Assembly (NCBI RefSeq): GCF_900105415.1
Contig: NZ_FNSM01000001.1
Location: forward strand, 1,922,001-1,986,000
Direction of reading: 5' to 3'
DNA from: Streptomyces sp. TLI_105
GTDB taxonomy: Bacteria > Actinomycetota > Actinomycetes > Streptomycetales > Streptomycetaceae
Length of the DNA: 64,000 nt
Shown here: positions 35,302 to 46,111 of the stretch, piece after piece
How the letters are laid out: each line of letters opens with the position of its first letter
Numbering within the stretch: the stretch's first letter is position 1
Notes under the pieces: model-generated
Database searches by the model: none
What the model was told of the DNA's origin: nothing
The model's input: only the letters and a program-made list of their open reading frames with translations
Translations under genes and position numbers: made by a program

Positions 35302-36381
35302 TCACCCTATGGAGCGCCAGCCTTCGAGCAGCAGCCCCTCGGCTCCCGCCTTCTGACGGGCGGTGACCGGCGTGCGCCCGTCGGCGACGGTCATCACGAC
35401 CAGACCGCCGTCGAGGCCCCGGGTGAGGACGGCGTCCAGGTTCCCGTGCCGCTCCCCGGTCTCCGACCAGTTCAGGCCCTCCGCCTCCTGCTCGCTGGGG
35501 TAGGCGGCGAGGGCGAGCCGGCCGTCCTCGGACTGCTGGGCGAGGACCGTGCAGTCGAAGCCGTCGATGAGACAGCGGGCGGCGGACAGCCGGCCGGTGC
35601 CGACGGCCTTGCCCAGCGGCGTCGGCTGCAGGGAGCGCTCCGGCGACCAGGCCATGACCCGGCCCTCCTGGTCGAGGTAGAAGAGCGTCGCGTGCCCGGA
35701 GGGGCCGGTGACGGCCGCGAGGGTGCCCATGGTCACCGAGGCGGGCAGTATCTCCTCGCGGAGCGGCTTCGCCCCGGCTTCGCGCTGTACGTAGCGGACG
35801 AGGCCCGTGGCGTGCGAGCTGTACAGCTCGACGAGGCCGGAGCCGTTGGTGAGGGCGACCGGCGAGGGGTCGGTCCTGGAGCCCTTCAGGTCCCACCAGG
35901 GGTGCCAACCGCCCGCGTCCTTCTGGGCGCGGACGCTGAGGCCGCCGCCGCCGTTCCGCACGAAGGCGTAGACGCGGCCCTGGGCGTCCACGGCGACGGC
36001 GGGGTTGCCGGTCCAGGGGCCCTTGCCGTTCGAGTGCCCCAGGGGCCGCCAGGCGGCCGCGGGACGGCCCGTCTGGAACTGGACGGCGTGCACCAGCTCG
36101 ACGTGGTCCTCGTCCCCGCCCGTCGGCCGCAGGCCGACGAGGTGGACGTAGCGGTCGGCGCCCTGGCCGACGGCGAGGAAGGGGGTCAGGCCGTCGCCGC
36201 CGAGGGAGACGGGGCCGCTCCAGCCGCCGCCGGGCTCCTCGGTCCAGCGCACCACCTCGCCGTCCCGGGGCAGGTAGGCGCTGAACCGGCCCTCCTCCCC
36301 TCTGGTCAGCCAGCCGCCCTGGAGCACGGGGGCGGCGGGGCCGTGAGGATGGTCGGTGGGGGCGTGGGATCGATTCGCCAT
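35302..36381 (-). CDS. Hypothetical predicted beta-propeller (lectin-like) protein
   Basis: 359 residues, unrecognised at family level. Repeated strand-rich blocks such as RFSAYLPRDGEVVRWTEE, TPFLAVGQGADRYVHLVGL, GNPAVAVDAQGRVYAFVRN and DPSPVALTNGSGLVELY resemble PLL-type or Asp-box-like propeller blades. No signal peptide or membrane segment is seen. The ATG at 36381 is preceded by GGA only; a GTG five codons earlier is possible. Function unknown. Confidence 0.65.
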   Translation of the reverse strand: MANRSHAPTDHPHGPAAPVLQGGWLTRGEEGRFSAYLPRDGEVVRWTEEPGGGWSGPVSLGGDGLTPFLAVGQGADRYVHLVGLRPTGGDEDHVELVHAVQFQTGRPAAAWRPLGHSNGKGPWTGNPAVAVDAQGRVYAFVRNGGGGLSVRAQKDAGGWHPWWDLKGSRTDPSPVALTNGSGLVELYSSHATGLVRYVQREAGAKPLREEILPASVTMGTLAAVTGPSGHATLFYLDQEGRVMAWSPERSLQPTPLGKAVGTGRLSAARCLIDGFDCTVLAQQSEDGRLALAAYPSEQEAEGLNWSETGERHGNLDAVLTRGLDGGLVVMTVADGRTPVTARQKAGAEGLLLEGWRSIG

Positions 36382-36489
36382 GGGGGGATCCAGCACTCCG
36401 GTCGTCGGGAGGAGTTCGGGTACGAGCCGACTTTAGTCGCCCTCCCGGACGGTCTCCGCCGCGCCCGGGGCCCCACTGCCCCGGCCCGC

Positions 36490-38004
36490 TCAGTACTGGG
36501 CGCTCCGGCCCTCCCGGCCGAGCCGGCTGTGACTGCGTCCGTACAGGAAGTACACGAAGAAGCCGATCACCATCCAGACGGCGAACCGGAACCAGGTCTC
36601 GCCCGGCAGGTTGAGCATCAGCCAGAACGAGGCGGCGATGGAGAGGATCGGCAGCACGGGCACCCAGGGGGTGCGGAAGGCGCGCGGCAGGTCGGGGCGG
36701 GTGCGGCGGAGCACCATGACGCCGACGGCGACGACGACGAAGGCGAAGAGGGTGCCGATGTTCACCAGGGTCGCCAGTTCGTTGATGCTGGTGAAGCCGG
36801 CGACGATCGCGATGATCACACCCAGCAGGATGGTCGGCCGGTACGGGGTCCTGAACCGGGGGTGCGTGACGGAGAAGAAGCGCGGCAGCAGACCGTCGCG
36901 GCTCATCGCGAAGAAGACGCGGGTCTGGCCGAGCAGCAGGATCAGACAGACGGTGGTGAGGCCGACGGCGGCGCCGAAGCTGATCACGCCCGCGTAGAAC
37001 GGGTGTCCCGCCGCCTTGAAGGCATCGGCGAGCGGGGCGCTCACGGACAGCTCGGTGTAGTGCTGCATGCCGGTGACGACGAGGGCCACGGCCACGTACA
37101 GCACGGTGCAGATGAAGAGCGAGCCGAGGATGCCCCGGGGCATGTCCCGCTGCGGCAGCTTGGTCTCCTCGGCGGCGGTGGCCACCACGTCGAAGCCGAT
37201 GAAGGCGAAGAAGACGACGGAGGCGGCGGTGAAGATGCCCATGACGCCGAAGTTCGTCGGCGCGTAGCCGAAGATCGTCTGGACCAGCGGGGAGTTCCAG
37301 TTGTCGCCGCCGCCCTCGGGGGTGACGGCCTTCGGGATGAAGGGCTTGTAGTTGTCGCCGACGATGAAGAACAGGCCGGCGATGATCACGATCATCACCA
37401 CGGTCACCTTGATCGCGACGACGACCGCGGTGATCCGGGCGGAGAGCTTCATGCCCAGGACGAGGACGACGGTCAGCACGAGGACGAGCAGGAACGCCAG
37501 GATGTCGAAGGTGCCGCCCCCGACGTCCGGGCCTTCGAGCGAGGCCGGCAGGTGCCAGCCGATGTTGTCCATCAGGGATCTGACGTACCCGGACCAGCCG
37601 ACGGCGACCACCGCCGTGCCGAGGGCGAACTCCAGGACCAGGTCCCAGCCGATGATCCAGGCGGGCAGCTCGCCGATCGAGGCGTACGCGAAGGTGTACG
37701 CCGATCCCGCCACCGGCACCGTCGAGGCGAACTCGGCGTAGCACAGGGCGGCGAGGGCGCAGACGATGCCGGCGGCGACGAAGGCGAGGGCGGTGGCTGG
37801 TCCGGCGTTCTCCTTGGCGACCTTGCCGGTGAGGACGAAGATGCCGGTGCCGATGATGACGCCGACGCCGAACACCGTCAGGTCCCAGGCCGACAGGGAC
37901 TTCCGGAGCGCGTGCTCCGGCTCCTCCGTGTCGCGGATCGACTGCTCGACCGTCTTGGTCCGGAGCACTCCGGTATTGGCGCGTGGCTGCTGGTCCGTAC
38001 TCAC
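36490..38004 (-). CDS. APC-family amino acid permease
   Basis: 504 residues with about 12-13 membrane segments. APC hallmarks: LTVFGVGVIIGTGIFVLTG at about 45-63, FASTVPVAGSAYTFAY, and VVFFAFIGFDVVATAAEETKLPQRD, matching cationic amino acid transporters of the CAT/YfnA type. The substrate is not resolved. GTG 38004 follows GGGAGG. Confidence 0.9.
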   Translation of the reverse strand: MSTDQQPRANTGVLRTKTVEQSIRDTEEPEHALRKSLSAWDLTVFGVGVIIGTGIFVLTGKVAKENAGPATALAFVAAGIVCALAALCYAEFASTVPVAGSAYTFAYASIGELPAWIIGWDLVLEFALGTAVVAVGWSGYVRSLMDNIGWHLPASLEGPDVGGGTFDILAFLLVLVLTVVLVLGMKLSARITAVVVAIKVTVVMIVIIAGLFFIVGDNYKPFIPKAVTPEGGGDNWNSPLVQTIFGYAPTNFGVMGIFTAASVVFFAFIGFDVVATAAEETKLPQRDMPRGILGSLFICTVLYVAVALVVTGMQHYTELSVSAPLADAFKAAGHPFYAGVISFGAAVGLTTVCLILLLGQTRVFFAMSRDGLLPRFFSVTHPRFRTPYRPTILLGVIIAIVAGFTSINELATLVNIGTLFAFVVVAVGVMVLRRTRPDLPRAFRTPWVPVLPILSIAASFWLMLNLPGETWFRFAVWMVIGFFVYFLYGRSHSRLGREGRSAQY

Positions 38005-38057
38005 GTGCACCTCCCTGCCATGGGGCTGCCCGCCCTGTGGCCAGAATGCACGCGAAA

Positions 38058-38095
38058 GGGCCGGTCGGCACTCCGAAGAGTGAGCCGACCGGCCC
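38058..38095 (-). terminator. Terminator hairpin after dxs
   Basis: A GGGCCGGTCGGC stem starting at 38058 pairs with the region ending 38095, with a small bulge and a GAA-type loop. Minus-strand transcription then meets TTTCGCG. It lies 29 bp past the dxs stop. Confidence 0.75.
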
Positions 38096-38123
38096 AAAGG
38101 TGACGCCGGGTGATGCCGATCCG

Positions 38124-40043
38124 TCAGTCGCGGGCGGGCTCCACGGCCTTGGCGCTGCTCTCGAAGCGGCCGTCGAGCCGCGAGACCAGACCGGTGACCT
38201 GGCGCGCGATGTCCGGGGCGGTCAGCCCGATCTCGGCCAGGACCTCGCCGCGGGAGGCGTGGTCGAGGAAGCGCGGCGGGATGCCGAAGTCACGCAGCGG
38301 TACGTCCACACCGGCGTCGCGCAGCGCCTGGGCGACGGCGGAGCCGACACCGCCGACGCGGCTGTTGTCCTCGACGGTGACGACGACCCGGTGGCGCTCG
38401 GCCAGCGGGGCGAGGGCCTCGTCGACCGGCTTGACCCAGCGGGGGTCGACGACGGTGGTGGAGATGCCCTGCTTGTCGAGCAGGTCGGCGATCTCCAGGC
38501 ACATCGGCGCGAGGGCGCCCACGGAGACCAGGAGGACGTCCGGCCGCTCGCTGTCGGCCTCGCGGAGCACGTCCATGCCGCCGACGCGGCGCACGGCGGG
38601 GACGGCCGGGCCGACCGCGCCCTTGGAGAAGCGCACCACGGTCGGGGCGTCGGTGACCTCGACGGCCTCGCGCAGCTGGGCGCGGACCTGGTCGGCGTCG
38701 CGCGGGGCGGCGAGCCGCAGACCGGGCACGACCTGGAGGATCGACATGTCCCACATGCCGTTGTGCGAGGCGCCGTCGGTGCCGGTGACGCCGGCCCGGT
38801 CCAGGACGAAGGTGACGCCGCACTTGTGCAGGGCCACGTCCATCAGGACCTGGTCGAAGGCGCGGTTGAGGAAGGTCGCGTAGACCGCGAAGACCGGGTG
38901 GAGGCCGCCGGTGGCGAGGCCGGCCGCGGAGACCGCGCCGTGCTGCTCGGCGATGCCGACGTCGAAGACCCGCTCGGGGAAGGCCTTGGCGAACTTGTCG
39001 AGGCCGACGGGCTGGAGCATGGCCGCGGTGATGGCGACGATGTCCTCGCGCTCCTTGCCGAGCGCCACCATCTCCTCGCCGAAGACCGAGGTCCAGTCGG
39101 CGCCGGAGGAGGCGATGGGCAGGCCGGTGTCGGGGTGGATCTTGCCGACGGCGTGGAAGCGGTCGGCCTCGTCCTGGAGGGCGGGCTGGTAGCCGCGGCC
39201 CTTCTCGGTGAGGCAGTGGACGATCACGGGGCCGCCGAAGCGCTTGGCGCGCGTGAGGGCGGACTCCAGGGCCTCGATGTCGTGGCCGTCGATGGGGCCG
39301 ACGTACTTGAGGCCGAGGTCCTCGAACATGCCCTGCGGGGCGATGAAGTCCTTGAGGCCCTTCTTGGCCCCGTGCAGGGTCTCGTAGAGCGGCTTCCCGA
39401 CGACCGGGGTGCGCTCCAGGATGTCCTTGCCGCGGGCGAGGAAGCGCTCGTAGCCATCGGTGGTGCGCAGGGTGGCCAGGTGGTTGGCGAGGCCGCCGAT
39501 GGTGGGCGCGTAGGAGCGCTCGTTGTCGTTGACGACGATGACGAGCGGGCGGTCCTTGGCGGCGGCGATGTTGTTCAGCGCCTCCCAGGCCATGCCGCCG
39601 GTGAGGGCGCCGTCGCCGATGACCGCGACGACGTGGTCGTCCTTCTTCAGGACCTCGTTCGCCTTGGCCAGGCCGTCGGCCCAGCCGAGGACGGTGGAGG
39701 CGTGCGAGTTCTCGATGACGTCGTGCTCGGACTCGGCCTGCGAGGGGTAGCCGGAGAGGCCGCCCTTCATCTTGAGCTTCGAGAAGTCCTGGCGTCCGGT
39801 GAGGAGCTTGTGGACGTAGCTCTGGTGGCCGGTGTCCCAGAGGACCTTGTCCTTCGGGGAGTCGAACACCCGGTGCAGGGCGATGGTCAGCTCGACCACA
39901 CCGAGGTTGGGGCCGAGGTGCCCGCCGGTCTTGGAGACGGCGTCCACGAGGAACGTCCTGATCTCGTCGGCCAGCTGGTCCAGCTGTTCCGGGGAGAGCC
40001 GGTCCAGATCTCGCGGTCCCCTGATACGGGTCAGCAGAGCCAC
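38124..40043 (-). CDS. dxs: 1-deoxy-D-xylulose-5-phosphate synthase
   Basis: 639 residues from GTG 40043 behind AAGGAGG. Thiamine diphosphate-dependent condensation of pyruvate and glyceraldehyde 3-phosphate, the first step of the MEP isoprenoid pathway. The TPP motif [16 protein letters not shown] is near 150, transketolase-like [16 protein letters not shown] near 365, and [19 protein letters not shown] near 430. Full-length for the family. It appears to be monocistronic, bracketed by hairpins at 38058 and 40210. Confidence 0.96.
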   Translation of the reverse strand: MALLTRIRGPRDLDRLSPEQLDQLADEIRTFLVDAVSKTGGHLGPNLGVVELTIALHRVFDSPKDKVLWDTGHQSYVHKLLTGRQDFSKLKMKGGLSGYPSQAESEHDVIENSHASTVLGWADGLAKANEVLKKDDHVVAVIGDGALTGGMAWEALNNIAAAKDRPLVIVVNDNERSYAPTIGGLANHLATLRTTDGYERFLARGKDILERTPVVGKPLYETLHGAKKGLKDFIAPQGMFEDLGLKYVGPIDGHDIEALESALTRAKRFGGPVIVHCLTEKGRGYQPALQDEADRFHAVGKIHPDTGLPIASSGADWTSVFGEEMVALGKEREDIVAITAAMLQPVGLDKFAKAFPERVFDVGIAEQHGAVSAAGLATGGLHPVFAVYATFLNRAFDQVLMDVALHKCGVTFVLDRAGVTGTDGASHNGMWDMSILQVVPGLRLAAPRDADQVRAQLREAVEVTDAPTVVRFSKGAVGPAVPAVRRVGGMDVLREADSERPDVLLVSVGALAPMCLEIADLLDKQGISTTVVDPRWVKPVDEALAPLAERHRVVVTVEDNSRVGGVGSAVAQALRDAGVDVPLRDFGIPPRFLDHASRGEVLAEIGLTAPDIARQVTGLVSRLDGRFESSAKAVEPARD

Positions 40044-40209
40044 CCGTTCCTCCTTGCTTTGAGCTGGTCGAGCTTGCCGATTTGTCGAGTCTAATGTTCC
40101 GTCTTGGATCGTGGGCATCGGGCCGGGGGGTGAGGCGTCACCCTCACGGCCGACAAGCCGCTGATCTGTACGGCTCTGTACGCGCGCGTGTACTGCTCCG
40201 GACGCGCGT

Positions 40210-40241
40210 CAGCCCGGCACCGGTTTCCCGGTGCCGGGCTG
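40210..40241 (-). terminator. Terminator hairpin after xylH
   Basis: A 14-bp stem, CAGCCCGGCACCGG at 40210-40223 with 40228-40241, and a TTTC loop. It is 12 bp after the xylH stop. Confidence 0.85.
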
Positions 40242-40253
40242 CTGTGACGGGTG

Positions 40254-41548
40254 TTACGCGCGGCCGGCCGTCTTCTGCGTGCGGCGGGAGACCGAGTCGA
40301 TGATCACGGCGATGAGCAGGACCGCTCCGGTGATCATGTACTGGATCGCGTTCGAGGACAGGTTCATCTGGTTGAGGCCCTGGACGATCGACTGGATGAC
40401 CAGGATGCCCAGGAGCGCCGACCAGACCTTGCCGCGTCCGCCGAACAGGGACGTGCCGCCGATGACCGCGGCCGCGATGCACATCATCAGCTGGTTGCCG
40501 CCGCCGAGGGAGCGGTCGGCGCCGCCCGTCGCGGAGGCGAGGAAGAGACCGCCGATGGCGCCCATCGTGCCGGAGATCATGAAGACCGAGATCCGGATCC
40601 ACGAGACGTTGATGCCCGCGCGGCGGGCGGCCTCGATGCCGCCGCCGACCGCGAAGACCTGGCGGCCGTACGTGGTGCGGCGCAGGACGAAGTCGGTGAC
40701 GAGCAGGATCACCAGGAAGATCACCAGGGAGAGCGGCAGGCCCTGCTCCTGGTTGAAGCCGTACGCGGCGACGAGGACCAGGACCGCGAGGACGGCGGTG
40801 CGCAGGATGATCTCGCTCTGCGGGCGGTGCGGCAGCTCGGCGGTCTTGCGACGGCGGGAGTCGCGCAGCTGGGCGAGGTAGAAGGCGGCGACGACGACCA
40901 CGGCGAGGCCGTAGGCGGCGGCGACGTCGGAGAAGTAGTACTTGGTGAGGTCGCCGACGAAGCTGCCGATCGGGGTGGGGATGGTCGACCGGTCGCCCAT
41001 CACCCAGGTCTGCAGACCGGCCCAGCCGAGGAAGCCGGCGAGGGTGACGACGAAGGCGGGCACGCCGATCTTGGCGAAGACCAGGCCGTGGAAGGCGCCG
41101 ATCAGGGTGCCGGACAGGATGCCGAGGAGGATGGCGAGGCCGTCGGGCATGTCGGTGCCGAGGACGCCCCAGACCGAGCCGGCCAGACCCGCCACGGAGC
41201 CGACGGCGAGGTCGATCTCGCCGAGCAGCAGGACGAAGACGATGCCGACGGCCATGATGCCGGGGCCGACCGCGTACAGCGTGATCTGGTCGAGGTTGTA
41301 CGAGGTGATGAAGTTGCCGGTGAGGGCCTGGAAGACGATGCCGATGACGATCAGGCCGACGACGACGGGCAGCGAGCCGATCTCGCCCGAGCGGATCTTG
41401 CGCTTGAACTCGTCGACGTAGCCCTTGAAGCCCTGCTCGCGGACGAGGAGGCGGGGGTCGACGGCGGGGACCGCGGCGGCGGCCGGGGCCGCCTCCTCGC
41501 CCGCGCGCGGCTCCGGCACGGTGTCCTCGGAGGTGCTGGGGGTCGTGC

Positions 41549-41552
<4 letters not shown>
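40254..41552 (-). CDS. xylH: Sugar ABC transporter permease (xylose-type)
   Basis: 432 residues with about 10 membrane segments and the BPD_transp_2 motif near the end (AAAVIGGTSLFGGRGKVW). N-terminal 70 residues are a cytosolic Ala/Pro/Glu-rich extension. The GTG at 41552 overlaps the xylG stop (GTGA), so the two are coupled. It is one of a xylFGH set by order and type; the substrate is inferred from the S. coelicolor SCO6009-6011 parallel. Confidence 0.9.
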
Positions 41553-42328
<776 letters not shown>

Positions 42329-42571
42329 GTGAACCAACTCCTTCGCCGCCCGCGGGCGGCGGCATGTCGCGCCGCCGGTGCAGCGCCAAAGTACGAGGGG
42401 GCTGAGCTCGTCCGGCCCCCGGACCGACAGCGGGGTCTGGGTCGGCCGGGGGCCGGACGGGCTGGGGGCGGATCCGGGCGTCGTGCGCCGGCCTTGTTAC
42501 CGGGGGTCTTCACCCTCTGTACTCGGGGCCGCGCGGCGCCCGCTTCGGGGCGGCTCACGCCGGGATCCGGG

Positions 42572-42600
42572 CCGGCCGGGCCCACGCGGGGCCCGGCCGG
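42572..42600 (-). terminator. Intercistronic hairpin between xylF and xylG
   Basis: A 12-bp perfect stem (42572-42583 with 42589-42600) 12 bp after the xylF stop. It probably stabilises the xylF message or partly terminates, giving more binding protein than transporter. Confidence 0.72.
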
Positions 42601-42611
42601 GTCGGGCGGGG

Positions 42612-43676
42612 TTACTTGATGCCCAGCTCGGTGCACTTGGCGGCGAGGTCCGCCGTGCAGAGGTCCGCGGCCTTGTAGATGCCGTCCTTGACGACCGTGG
42701 ACTGGATGTTGGTCTTGTCGACCACGACCGGGGCGAAGAGGGTGGAGGGCACGCCGTCCGTCTTGCCCTGGGCGCCGAGGTCCTTGCCCTTGAGCAGGTT
42801 CACCGCGAACTTGGCGGCCTCGGGGGCCAGCTGGAGCGGCGACTTGTAGATGGTGAAGGTCTGGGAGCCGGCGATGATGCGCTGGATGCCCGCGACCTCG
42901 GCGTCCTGGCCGCCCACCGGGATGCCCTTGACGCCGGCGTTCTCGAGGGAGGTGATGATGCCGCCGGCCATGCCGTCGTTCGCGGAGTAGACGGCGCCGA
43001 TCTTGTCCTTGCCCACCGAGGAGATCGCGGCGGACATCTTCTCGCCCGCGACCTTCGGGTCCCACTCGCCGGAGGCCTCGTAGGCGATCTTGCCGACCTT
43101 GCCGTCGAGGGCGGTGTGGGCGCCCTTCTTGAACAGGGCGGCGTTCGGGTCCTTCTCGTCGCCGTTGATCATCACGACGTTGGCGGTGGCGGCCTTCGCG
43201 CCGAGCGCGGTCAGCAGGGCCTGGCCCTGGAGCTCGCCGACCTTGTTGTTGTCGTGGCTGACGTAGGCGTCGGCGCCCGGGACGGCGCGGTCGTACGCGA
43301 CGACCTTGACGCCCTTGGCCTTCGCGTCCTTGACCCAGCCCTCGGCCTTGGCGGCGTCGACCGGGTCGAGGGCGATGACCTTCACGCCGTCGGCGATCAG
43401 CTGGTCGAACTGCTGCTTCTGCTTCACGACGTCGGAGACCGCGTTGTTGTAGACGATCTCGCAGTCCGAGCAGGCGGCCTTGACGGCCTTCTCGAACTGG
43501 GGCTTGTCCAGGGCCTCGTAACGCGAGGTCTTGTTCTCCGGCAGGAGCAGACCGATCTTGGTCGAGCTGCCCTTGTCGCCGCTGTCGCCGCCACCGGCCT
43601 GGCCGCAGGCGGCGAGCGAGAGGGCCATCGAGACCGCGGCCGTGGCTATGACGGCACGACGCGTCACTGCGTTCAT
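42612..43676 (-). CDS. xylF: Sugar ABC transporter substrate-binding lipoprotein (xylose-type)
   Basis: 354 residues. A signal peptide with lipobox LAAC (near residue 24) is followed by a periplasmic-binding-protein fold: IGLLLPENKTSRYEALDKP, VKVIALDPVDAAKAEGW and GAVYSANDGMAGGIITSLE. This matches the pentose-binding (XylF/RbsB) class. Together with xylG and xylH it forms an import system; the hairpin below sets its expression apart. Confidence 0.92.
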   Translation of the reverse strand: MNAVTRRAVIATAAVSMALSLAACGQAGGGDSGDKGSSTKIGLLLPENKTSRYEALDKPQFEKAVKAACSDCEIVYNNAVSDVVKQKQQFDQLIADGVKVIALDPVDAAKAEGWVKDAKAKGVKVVAYDRAVPGADAYVSHDNNKVGELQGQALLTALGAKAATANVVMINGDEKDPNAALFKKGAHTALDGKVGKIAYEASGEWDPKVAGEKMSAAISSVGKDKIGAVYSANDGMAGGIITSLENAGVKGIPVGGQDAEVAGIQRIIAGSQTFTIYKSPLQLAPEAAKFAVNLLKGKDLGAQGKTDGVPSTLFAPVVVDKTNIQSTVVKDGIYKAADLCTADLAAKCTELGIK

Positions 43677-43768
43677 GTGGGGTTGCCTCCCTGACGAGGC
43701 CGCGACGGTGCGGCCGAGGTGTCCCGAAGTCAACTCGGCCGTAACGTCGCCGTCAAGAAGTAAATCCT

Positions 43769-43797
43769 TAACGAGATGACAACGACGGTGTTCGTTA
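43769..43797. promoter_or_regulatory. Candidate operator in front of xylF
   Basis: TAACGA at 43769-43774 and TCGTTA at 43792-43797 form an inverted repeat with 17 bases between. It lies in the AT-rich 122-bp xylF/rok7B7 gap and might bind the adjacent ROK regulator. Confidence 0.35.
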
Positions 43798-43798
43798 T

Positions 43799-45028
43799 CT
43801 AAGTGAAGGCAAGGCGGGAGGACGGAGCGGCCGCGGGCAACGCACTCCCCAACAGGGTCGAATCGCCCATTTCGCTCAGTACGAGGGCGAGGGCGCCGAG
43901 CACCTCGGCGCGGCCGCCGAGGGCCCCCTGGGCCAGCGAGAGCTGCCGGGCGGCACTGGGGATCGCGTACCGCGAGACGGAGTCCCTGATGGGCGCGAGG
44001 ACCAGCTCACCGGCCTCGGCGAGGTCGCCGCCGAGCACCACCCGGCTGGGGTTGAGGAGGTTGCAGAGGTTGGCGATGCCGCTGCCGATGTGCCGTCCGA
44101 CGTCGGCGATCACCCGGCGGCAGCCGGGGTCGCCCTCCCGGGCCAGCTGGACGACCCGCTCCATGGTCAGATCGGGGCCGTGGCTCGGCTGGAGCAACGG
44201 CAGGACGTAGCGCGCGGCGGTGAAGGTCTCCAGGCAGCCGCGGTTGCCGCAGCGGCAGACCGGGCCCGACTCGTCCAGGGTGATGTGCCCGATCTCCCCG
44301 GCGGTGCCGCCGGGCCCCCGGTAGACCCGCCCGTCGATGACGAGTCCGGCGCCGACGCCGCTGGCCACCTTGATGTAGGCCAGGTCCTTGACGCCCCGGC
44401 CGCTGCCCCAGACGAGCTCGCCGAGCGCGCCGAGGTTGGCGTCGTTGTCGACGTGCACGGGGACGCCGAGCCGGCCGGAGAGCTCCTCGGCGGGGTTGAT
44501 GCCGCTCCAGCCCGGCAGGATCGAGGTCGAGCCGAGGGTCCCGGAGGACACGTCGATCGGACCGGGCACGCCGAGGCCGACGCCGATCACCTTGTCGGGG
44601 CCGATGCCGGTGGCCCGGATCAGCCGCTTGACCAGCTGCTCGGCGCGGTCGAAGCCCTCGGCGGCGGAGCCGTCCACGTCGAGCGGCTCGGCCTCCTCGG
44701 CGAGCACCTGGTGGGCGAGGTTGCCGACGGCGACCCGCAGGTGGGTGTGGCCGAAGTCCACGCCGATCACGATGCCTGCGTCGCCGGAGAGCGAGACGCT
44801 GCGGGCCCGGCGGCCCCCTGCGGACGTCGGCGTGACCTCGACGGTGCCGCCGTCCTTCAGCTCCCGCACGATGTTGGAGACCGTGGCGGCGGAGAGGCCC
44901 GTCGTCCGGGCGATCTCCGCTTGGGTGAGCGAGCCGGCCATGCGCACCGCCCGGACGACCCGTTCGAGATTGGCCCTGTGCAGAGACGTCTGCGACCCAG
45001 GAGTCTCCATCGACTCACTCACTCCCAC
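43799..45028 (-). CDS. rok7B7: ROK-family transcriptional regulator
   Basis: 409 residues. An N-terminal winged-helix (LTQAEIARTTGLSAATVSNIVRELKD) is followed by a ROK sugar-kinase-like domain: VIGVDFGHTHLRVAVG, GVPGPIDVSSG, PVHVDNDANLGALGE and zinc motif CRCGNRGCLETF. GTG 45028 is chosen because GGAG lies six bases upstream and I recall homologues starting near VGVSES; an ATG at 45043 is possible. In S. coelicolor the equivalent (SCO6008, Rok7B7) sits between xylFGH and ngcEFG and affects xylose uptake and antibiotics, from memory. Confidence 0.9.
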   Translation of the reverse strand: MGVSESMETPGSQTSLHRANLERVVRAVRMAGSLTQAEIARTTGLSAATVSNIVRELKDGGTVEVTPTSAGGRRARSVSLSGDAGIVIGVDFGHTHLRVAVGNLAHQVLAEEAEPLDVDGSAAEGFDRAEQLVKRLIRATGIGPDKVIGVGLGVPGPIDVSSGTLGSTSILPGWSGINPAEELSGRLGVPVHVDNDANLGALGELVWGSGRGVKDLAYIKVASGVGAGLVIDGRVYRGPGGTAGEIGHITLDESGPVCRCGNRGCLETFTAARYVLPLLQPSHGPDLTMERVVQLAREGDPGCRRVIADVGRHIGSGIANLCNLLNPSRVVLGGDLAEAGELVLAPIRDSVSRYAIPSAARQLSLAQGALGGRAEVLGALALVLSEMGDSTLLGSALPAAAPSSRLAFT

Positions 45029-45120
45029 CGTTTTCTCCAACATGTGAACTCTAAGGGGACTCTTTCGGCTTGGTCCCCGTCAAGACCTTGAGTGTCGGAC
45101 GGTGAGCGTCACACGACGCG

Positions 45121-45154
45121 CGGGGCCCCCGGCGCGGATGCGCCGGGGGCCCCG
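45121..45154 (-). terminator. Terminator of the ngc operon
   Basis: A perfect 15-bp stem (45121-45135 with 45140-45154) and a GGAT loop, 19 bp beyond the ngcG stop. Confidence 0.9.
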
Positions 45155-45172
45155 GAGAACGCGGTGGCGGGG

Positions 45173-46111
45173 TTACTTCACGGCGCCGGCGGTGAGGCCG
45201 GCCACCACCTGCCGCTGGAAGACGATGTACGCCGCGAGGACCGGGAGCATCGCCATCACCAGGCCGGCGAAGAGGCCGGACCAGTCGCCCTTGTAGCCCT
45301 GGCTGACGGCCAGCTGGACGAGGCCCTGCGAGAGCACCTTCTTCTCCGGCTCGGTGTTGAGCACCGTCGGCAGCAGGTACTGGTTCCACTGGCCGAGGAA
45401 GTTGAAGATGCCGACGCTGATGAGGCCGGGCTTGGCCATCGGCAGCATCACCTGGAAGAAGGTCCGGGTGTGCGAGGCGCCGTCCACGAAGGCCGCCTCC
45501 GCCACCGAGGTCGGCAGGGTGCGGAAGAAGGCCGTGAGGAAGAAGACGGTGAACGGCAGCGAGTACGCGATGTAGACCAGGATCAGGCCGTGCAGCGTGT
45601 TGAGCAGGGCCATGTTCTGGAGCACGTAGAAGAGCGGCACGAGCGCCAGGATGACCGGGAAGCTCATCCCTCCGATGAAGAGGAAGTAGATGAAGCGGTT
45701 TCCCGGGAAGTCGAAGCGGGCCAGGACGTAGGCCGCCATCGAGCCGAGGAGGAGCGTGCCGAGGAGCGAGCCGCCCACCACCAGGAGGGTGTTCAGGAAG
45801 TAGTCGCTCATGTGCGCCTCGGTCCAGGCGCGCGACCAGTTCTCGAAGTGCAGCTTGTCGGGCAGCGACCAGGGGGAGGTGAAGATCGCCTTGTCGGTCT
45901 TGAAGGAGGTCATGACCGCCCAGAGCAGCGGCATGACGACCATGATCGCCCAGACGATCAGGACGCCGTGCGAGAAGACGTTGAGGGTCGCGCCCTCGGC
46001 CCTGGCGGTCCTGCGCGGGGCGGGCGCCGTCGTCTTGGTGACCGTGGGGCCCGGGCCGGCCGGGGAGCCGGGGGTCTCGACGCCGGTGGTGGCAGTGTCG
46101 GTCGTCTTCAT
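45173..46111 (-). CDS. ngcG: Sugar ABC transporter permease (N-acetylglucosamine-type)
   Basis: 312 residues with a 45-residue Thr/Pro-rich cytosolic N-terminus, then six membrane segments and the MalG-type EAA loop SVAEAAFVDGASHTRTFFQVMLP. Start codon overlaps the ngcF stop by one base. Identification follows the gene order with ngcF, ngcE and rok7B7, as in S. coelicolor SCO6005-6008. Confidence 0.9.
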   Translation of the reverse strand: MKTTDTATTGVETPGSPAGPGPTVTKTTAPAPRRTARAEGATLNVFSHGVLIVWAIMVVMPLLWAVMTSFKTDKAIFTSPWSLPDKLHFENWSRAWTEAHMSDYFLNTLLVVGGSLLGTLLLGSMAAYVLARFDFPGNRFIYFLFIGGMSFPVILALVPLFYVLQNMALLNTLHGLILVYIAYSLPFTVFFLTAFFRTLPTSVAEAAFVDGASHTRTFFQVMLPMAKPGLISVGIFNFLGQWNQYLLPTVLNTEPEKKVLSQGLVQLAVSQGYKGDWSGLFAGLVMAMLPVLAAYIVFQRQVVAGLTAGAVK

